The notes beneath the pieces were generated by a model. The model was not told the origin of the DNA. It made no database searches and saw nothing but the letters and a program-made list of their open reading frames with translations. A stretch of DNA of 9,416 nt from Clostridia bacterium (GTDB taxonomy: Bacteria; Bacillota; Clostridia; Oscillospirales; Acutalibacteraceae), in the NCBI GenBank assembly GCA_017437165.1, contig JAFSBS010000107.1:1-9416 (forward strand), read 5' to 3'. Of this stretch, positions 6,862-9,416 are shown in pieces; positions within the stretch are counted from its first letter, which is position 1, and the number at the start of each line of letters is the position of its first letter. A program made the position numbers and the translations under genes.

Positions 6862-6878
6862 GTTAAATATATTTTAAC
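6862..6878. promoter_or_regulatory. Inverted repeat GTTAAA-N5-TTTAAC, possible operator
   Basis: GTTAAA (6862-6867) and TTTAAC (6873-6878) form a perfect 6-bp inverted repeat around five bases. It lies just downstream of, and touching, the candidate -10 of the leftward operon, where a bound repressor would block transcription. The half-site GTTAA resembles that of the NADH-sensing repressor Rex, but the arms are 7 bp apart (GTTAA to TTAAC) rather than the 4 bp of the clostridial Rex consensus. Rex binding is therefore not claimed. Confidence 0.3.
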
Positions 6879-6906
6879 ATATACTGATTGTTTTTTCTAT
6901 TGTAAA
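6871..6906 (-). promoter_or_regulatory. Candidate promoter of the leftward sensor operon
   Basis: On the minus strand TTTACA (6901-6906) is followed by a 17-nt spacer and TATATG (6878-6883). TAAAAT (6871-6876) lies slightly downstream as an alternative -10. The -35 is good and the -10 is only 4/6, so this is a weak-to-moderate sigma-A-type match in very AT-rich DNA. It sits 37-72 bp upstream of the first ATG. Confidence 0.4.
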
Positions 6907-7035
6907 AACTCTCTAAAATTAACGCTCAAAGATATATATATCGTTTAAAGATATAAAATTTTATGAAAGAATTTTATGCAAAACAGAAAAATGTTAAAAA
7001 AATATCAATTTAGCGAAAAAAGTCGTTTTTTTCTA

Positions 7036-7064
7036 TGGACTTTTTAATTTTTACTTGTTATAAT
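7036..7064 (+). promoter_or_regulatory. Extended -10 promoter of the hydrogenase operon
   Basis: TGGACT (7036-7041, 4/6 to TTGACA) is followed by a 17-nt spacer and a perfect TATAAT (7059-7064), with the TG of an extended -10 at 7056-7057. The expected start of transcription is near 7071, giving a leader of about 59 nt before the ATG at 7130. A/T-tracts just upstream (7016-7031) could act as an UP-like element. The perfect -10 suggests strong expression, as expected for a main catabolic enzyme. Confidence 0.78.
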
Positions 7065-7117
7065 TATAGAGTATGTATGTGGCGGAAAGTCACTTAATAT
7101 AGTTTCTATTTTGAAAT

Positions 7118-7124
7118 GGAGGAG
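7118..7124 (+). promoter_or_regulatory. Ribosome binding site of hydC
   Basis: GGAGGAG lies 5 nt before the ATG at 7130, a near-ideal Shine-Dalgarno sequence. It fixes this ATG as the start and fits a highly translated gene. Confidence 0.85.
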
Positions 7125-7129
7125 TTTAA

Positions 7130-7627
7130 ATGCTCAAGAAAATCAGTAGTATTCCATTCAAGGGTACACCTGAGCAAAAAGCAAAACTTGATGCTGTTAT
7201 TGCAGAATGCAAAGACGACAAAAGTCAACTTATGCACGTAATGCAGGAAGCACAAGGTATTTACGGTTATTTGCCGAGAGAAGTTCAGGTTATGATTGCT
7301 GAAGGTATGGATGTACCACTTGAAAAAGTTTACGGTGTTGCAACATTCTATGCACAATTCTCACTTTCACCAAAAGGTGAATATGACATTTCAGTTTGTC
7401 TTGGTACAGCTTGTTATGTTAAAGGTTCACAACAGATTCTTGACAAAATCAGTGAGGTTCTCGGAATTGGTGCAGGTGAATGTACAGAAGATGGTAAATT
7501 CTCACTTGAGGCTTGTCGTTGTATCGGTGCTTGCGGTCTCGCACCTGTTTTCACAATAAATGGTGAAGTTTATGGTAAGGTTACTGCAGATGATATTCCG
7601 GGTATCCTTGCAAAATATATGAAATAA
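7130..7627 (+). CDS. hydC: NuoE-like [2Fe-2S] subunit of electron-bifurcating [FeFe] hydrogenase (HydC/HndA)
   Basis: The 165-residue protein is the 24-kDa NADH dehydrogenase subunit type (thioredoxin-like ferredoxin). A helical N-terminal part (to about 80, with LPREVQ and VYGVATFYAQF) leads into the [2Fe-2S] site: C90 and C95 (CLGTAC), then C131 and C135 (CIGAC). An additional Cys129 lies close by. In bifurcating hydrogenases (Thermotoga HydABC, Desulfovibrio HndABCD) this subunit partners the NuoF-like flavoprotein and takes part in electron flow among NAD(P)H, ferredoxin and the H-cluster. Here the NuoF-like gene follows three positions later with hndB before it, matching the hyd/hnd layout. 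That points to hydrogenase rather than respiratory complex I or a formate dehydrogenase, though the catalytic subunit lies outside the window. Length is normal for the family. It is the first gene of the rightward operon. Confidence 0.92.
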   Translation: MLKKISSIPFKGTPEQKAKLDAVIAECKDDKSQLMHVMQEAQGIYGYLPREVQVMIAEGMDVPLEKVYGVATFYAQFSLSPKGEYDISVCLGTACYVKGSQQILDKISEVLGIGAGECTEDGKFSLEACRCIGACGLAPVFTINGEVYGKVTADDIPGILAKYMK

Positions 7628-7628
7628 G

Positions 7629-8174
7629 ATGAGAGAACTCTCACTTAATATTCTTGATATTGCTCAGAATTCAATAGTCGCAGGGGCCACACTTACAGAA
7701 ATTGTTGTAAATGAAAATACGAAAGAAAATACTCTTTTAATTGGAGTTTACGACAATGGATGCGGAATGACGGAAGAGCAGGTGAAAAGTGTTATTGACC
7801 CTTTCTTTACAACCCGCACTACCCGTAAGGTAGGGATGGGAATTCCGCTTTTTAAAATGGCGGCTGAACAAACAGGTGGCAGTTTTAAAATCGATTCGCA
7901 GAAAGGTGTCGGCACAAAAATTGAAGCGCTGTTTAAAACAGACAGCATTGATTTTACACCGCTTGGTGATATAACTTCGACTATCGTGACAATAGTTTCA
8001 ATGAATAACGATAAGGAGTTTTTATATAAACGTGTGCTGGATGATAAAGAATTTGTCTTCGCAACTGTTGAAATAAAAAAAATTCTTGAAGGTGTTCCGC
8101 TTTCGGAACCATCGGTTATGAATTGGATTGAACAATATTTAAATGAACAACATAACGAATTATTGAAAGGATGA
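7629..8174 (+). CDS. GHKL ATPase domain protein in the hydrogenase operon
   Basis: This 181-residue protein has a histidine-kinase-type ATP-binding fold. The N-box is LDIAQNSIVAGA (D10, N14), G1 is DNGCGM (D42, G44, G46), and an F-box-like DPFFTTR precedes G2 VGMGIP (68-73). The GTKIEALF strand near 95-102 ends the canonical fold. The remaining 80 residues have no recognised motif. There is no phospho-accepting histidine (DHp) domain, sensor domain or membrane segment, so it is not a classical histidine kinase. ATP binding is supported, but the activity is unknown. The ATG begins one base after the hydC stop, with no clear ribosome binding site, so translation is probably coupled. As far as I recall, related ATPases sit between hydC and hydB in other Clostridia without an assigned function. 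Confidence 0.83.
   Translation: MRELSLNILDIAQNSIVAGATLTEIVVNENTKENTLLIGVYDNGCGMTEEQVKSVIDPFFTTRTTRKVGMGIPLFKMAAEQTGGSFKIDSQKGVGTKIEALFKTDSIDFTPLGDITSTIVTIVSMNNDKEFLYKRVLDDKEFVFATVEIKKILEGVPLSEPSVMNWIEQYLNEQHNELLKG
8166..8171 (+). promoter_or_regulatory. Ribosome binding site deciding the hndB start
   Basis: AAAGGA ends at the first base of a possible ATG at 8171, too close for use with it. It is 8 nt before the ATG at 8180, the normal distance. This favours the later start for hndB. Confidence 0.65.
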
Positions 8175-8179
8175 CTTTT

Positions 8180-8554
8180 ATGAAATCTCTTGAAGAGTTA
8201 CTTGCTATAAAAGAAAAAGCACAGGCACAACTTGCTGCTCGTGATGCTGAAGGTAACGACGGTATCAGAGTTGTTGTTGGTATGGCTACTTGCGGTATCG
8301 CTGCAGGTGCGCGTCCTGTTTTAAAAGCACTTGTTGACGAAGTAGCAAAAAGAAATGTTCAACACGTTTCTGTTACACAGACAGGTTGCATTGGTATGTG
8401 CCAGTATGAACCAATCGTTGAAATTTTTGAACCCGGTAAAGAAAAAGTTACTTATGTTCAGATGACTGCTGAAAAAGCACAGAAAGTTGTAACAGAACAT
8501 CTTGTAAATGGTAAGCCTGTTGTTGAATACACAGTAGGCGCTGTGACTAAATAA
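8180..8554 (+). CDS. hndB: Small thioredoxin-like [2Fe-2S] ferredoxin, HndB type
   Basis: From the ATG at 8180 the protein has 124 residues (MKSLEELLAIKEKA...). An in-frame ATG at 8171 would add MTF but is poorly placed relative to the ribosome binding site. The fold matches the thioredoxin-like ferredoxin domain at the N-terminus of HydB/NuoF-type subunits: VVVGMATCGIAAGA (residues 31-44) and QTGCIGMC (67-74). Only three cysteines are present (C38, C70, C74). Aligned by eye to the HydB motif CGGTGC, the first ligand position is Val33 here, so a fourth cluster ligand is missing or non-cysteine. HndB of the Desulfovibrio NADP-reducing hydrogenase is the nearest named relative. It probably acts as an accessory subunit or electron relay of the complex. 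The upstream ATPase stop (TGA, 8172-8174) ends 5 bp before this start, and 14 bp separate its own stop from hydB. Confidence 0.85.
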   Translation: MKSLEELLAIKEKAQAQLAARDAEGNDGIRVVVGMATCGIAAGARPVLKALVDEVAKRNVQHVSVTQTGCIGMCQYEPIVEIFEPGKEKVTYVQMTAEKAQKVVTEHLVNGKPVVEYTVGAVTK

Positions 8555-8568
8555 GGAGGAAGAAAGAT

Positions 8569-9416
8569 ATGTATCGTGCCCACGTTCTCGTTTGTGGTGG
8601 TACAGGTTGTACTTCAAGCCACAGTGGCGAACTTATAGATGCACTTAATGAAAACATTAAGGCAAAGGGTCTCGAAGAAGAAGTACAGGTTGTAAGAACC
8701 GGTTGCTTTGGTCTTTGTGCATTAGGCCCAATTATGATTGTTTATCCGGAAGGTTGTTTCTACAGTGAAGTAAAAGTTGAAGATATTCCTGAAATCGTAG
8801 AAGAACATCTTCTTAAAGGTCGTATTGTTAAGAGACTTCTTTATAGTGAGACTGTAACTGAAGAAGCAGTTAAACCTTTGAATGAAACAAACTTCTACAA
8901 AAAACAACACAGAGTAGCTCTCAGAAATTGTGGTGTTATTAACCCTGAAGATATCACAGAGTATATTGCTTATGATGGTTATCGCGCTCTTGCGAAGGCT
9001 CTTACTGAAATGACTCCTGAAGATGTTATTCAGACAGTTATTGATTCAGGTCTTCGTGGCCGTGGTGGCGGTGGCTTCCCTACAGGTAGAAAATGGAGCT
9101 TTACTGCTGCTAACAAGGCAGACCAGAAATATGTTGTATGTAATGCCGACGAAGGTGACCCGGGTGCATTTATGGACCGTTCAGTTCTTGAAGGTGACCC
9201 ACACTGTCTTGTTGAAGCTATGACAATCTGCGGTTACGCTACAGGTGCTACTGAAGGTTACGTTTACGTTCGTGCTGAATATCCAATTGCTGTTCAGAGA
9301 CTCCAGAAGGCTATTGACGATGCTCGTGAATATGGTCTTTTAGGTAAAAATATCTTTAACTCAGGCTTTGACTTTGATTTATTCATTCGTCTTGGTGCTG
9401 GTGCATTCGTTTGCGG
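8569..9416 (+). CDS. hydB: NuoF-like flavoprotein subunit of bifurcating hydrogenase (HydB/HndC), 3' end outside window
   Basis: The frame is open from ATG at 8569 to the right edge (282 residues visible). A strong GGAGG (8555-8559) lies 9 nt upstream, directly after the hndB stop. The N-terminal thioredoxin-like [2Fe-2S] domain has all four ligands: C9 and C14 (CGGTGC), C46 and C50 (CFGLC). Next comes the NuoF core with the FMN/NADH-binding loop RGRGGGGFPTGRKW (163-176) and the FMN motif CNADEGDPGAFMDR (191-204). The window ends inside GAGAFVCG, just before the expected GEETAL motif. In HydABC-type enzymes this subunit binds FMN and NAD(P)H and carries further [4Fe-4S] clusters in its C-terminal half, not visible here. 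With the N-terminal ferredoxin domain it fits bifurcating hydrogenases better than plain complex I NuoF. hydA is expected downstream. Confidence 0.93.
   Translation, partial: MYRAHVLVCGGTGCTSSHSGELIDALNENIKAKGLEEEVQVVRTGCFGLCALGPIMIVYPEGCFYSEVKVEDIPEIVEEHLLKGRIVKRLLYSETVTEEAVKPLNETNFYKKQHRVALRNCGVINPEDITEYIAYDGYRALAKALTEMTPEDVIQTVIDSGLRGRGGGGFPTGRKWSFTAANKADQKYVVCNADEGDPGAFMDRSVLEGDPHCLVEAMTICGYATGATEGYVYVRAEYPIAVQRLQKAIDDAREYGLLGKNIFNSGFDFDLFIRLGAGAFVC

Larger units (their letters stand above)
6835..7129. other. Divergent intergenic regulatory region
   Basis: This 295-bp AT-rich gap separates the leftward sensor operon from the rightward hydrogenase operon. No gene or structured RNA is evident. 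It contains both candidate promoters and the GTTAAA inverted repeat. It also has a perfect 12-bp palindrome GATATATATATC (6931-6942) and a 13-bp tandem repeat, AATTTTATG(A/C)AA(A/G) (6957-6969 and 6970-6982). A six-base A-run and a T-run face each other around GTCG (7016-7031). The 9-mer ATGTTAAAA occurs once on each strand, at 6872-6880 (-) and 6991-6999 (+), facing each promoter's own direction. Several of these could be chance in such AT-rich DNA. Confidence 0.6.

Noticed and set aside
6862..6878. A Rex operator upstream of the leftward operon.
   Set aside because: The half-sites look right, but the clostridial Rex consensus has GTTAA and TTAAC 4 bp apart. Here they are 7 bp apart, and the outer TT/AA bases do not fit. 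It is kept only as an unassigned inverted repeat.
7016..7031. A-run/GTCG/T-run as a transcription terminator.
   Set aside because: The stem would be made only of A-T pairs with no GC core, and no gene ends just before it in that orientation. It is more likely an A/T-rich promoter-proximal element.
7071..7129. A riboswitch or attenuator in the hydC leader.
   Set aside because: The leader is only about 59 nt, with no strong hairpin and no terminator before the ribosome binding site.
8171..8179. ATG at 8171 as the start of hndB.
   Set aside because: The ribosome binding site AAAGGA runs directly into this ATG, leaving no spacing. The ATG at 8180 is correctly spaced and gives a natural N-terminus (MKSLEEL).
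9023..9223. A 66-codon open frame on the + strand near the right edge.
   Set aside because: It lies in another frame inside the NuoF-like gene, whose own frame carries clear FMN/NADH motifs through this stretch.

Overview
The window looks like chromosomal DNA from a low-GC anaerobic Firmicute of the class Clostridia, possibly an uncultured gut or rumen relative of the Ruminococcaceae/Oscillospiraceae. This rests on the AT-rich, A/T-tract-filled intergenic DNA, strong AGGAGG-type ribosome binding sites, and genes for an NAD-linked electron-bifurcating [FeFe] hydrogenase. The genus cannot be fixed from the sequence alone.

Left part (1-2130, + strand): the 3' end of a large gene made entirely of fibronectin type III-like modules. 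Its start lies outside the window. It ends in a strong hairpin that also works on the other strand, so it closes the converging transcription unit too.

Middle part (6834 down to 2140, - strand): a tightly packed six-gene unit. In transcription order it encodes a DRTGG-domain protein, an RsbW/SpoIIAB-like ATPase, a short HydS-like [FeFe]-hydrogenase protein with predicted sensory features, a second DRTGG-domain protein, a PHP-type metal phosphoesterase and a GPH-family (MelB-like) transporter. Stops and starts overlap, abut or are 20 nt or less apart throughout.

Right part (7130 to the right edge, + strand): a divergent operon. It encodes the NuoE-like subunit of a bifurcating hydrogenase (HydC/HndA), a GHKL ATPase, the small thioredoxin-like ferredoxin HndB, and the start of the NuoF-like flavoprotein (HydB/HndC). 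The catalytic subunit HydA/HndD is expected just beyond the right edge.

The 295-bp gap between the two operons (6835-7129) holds a convincing extended -10 promoter for the hydrogenase operon, a weaker promoter for the leftward operon, and several palindromes and short repeats that could be operators.

Reading of the whole: a hydrogen- or redox-metabolising enzyme (right) is paired head-to-head with what looks like a hydrogen/redox-sensing and signalling cassette (middle). The cassette has a candidate H-cluster sensor without its usual PAS output domain, a Ser/Thr-kinase-type ATPase with no partner sigma factor or antagonist in view, two DRTGG regulatory modules and a phosphoesterase. How the signal is passed on is unknown, and this is the most interesting question in the window.
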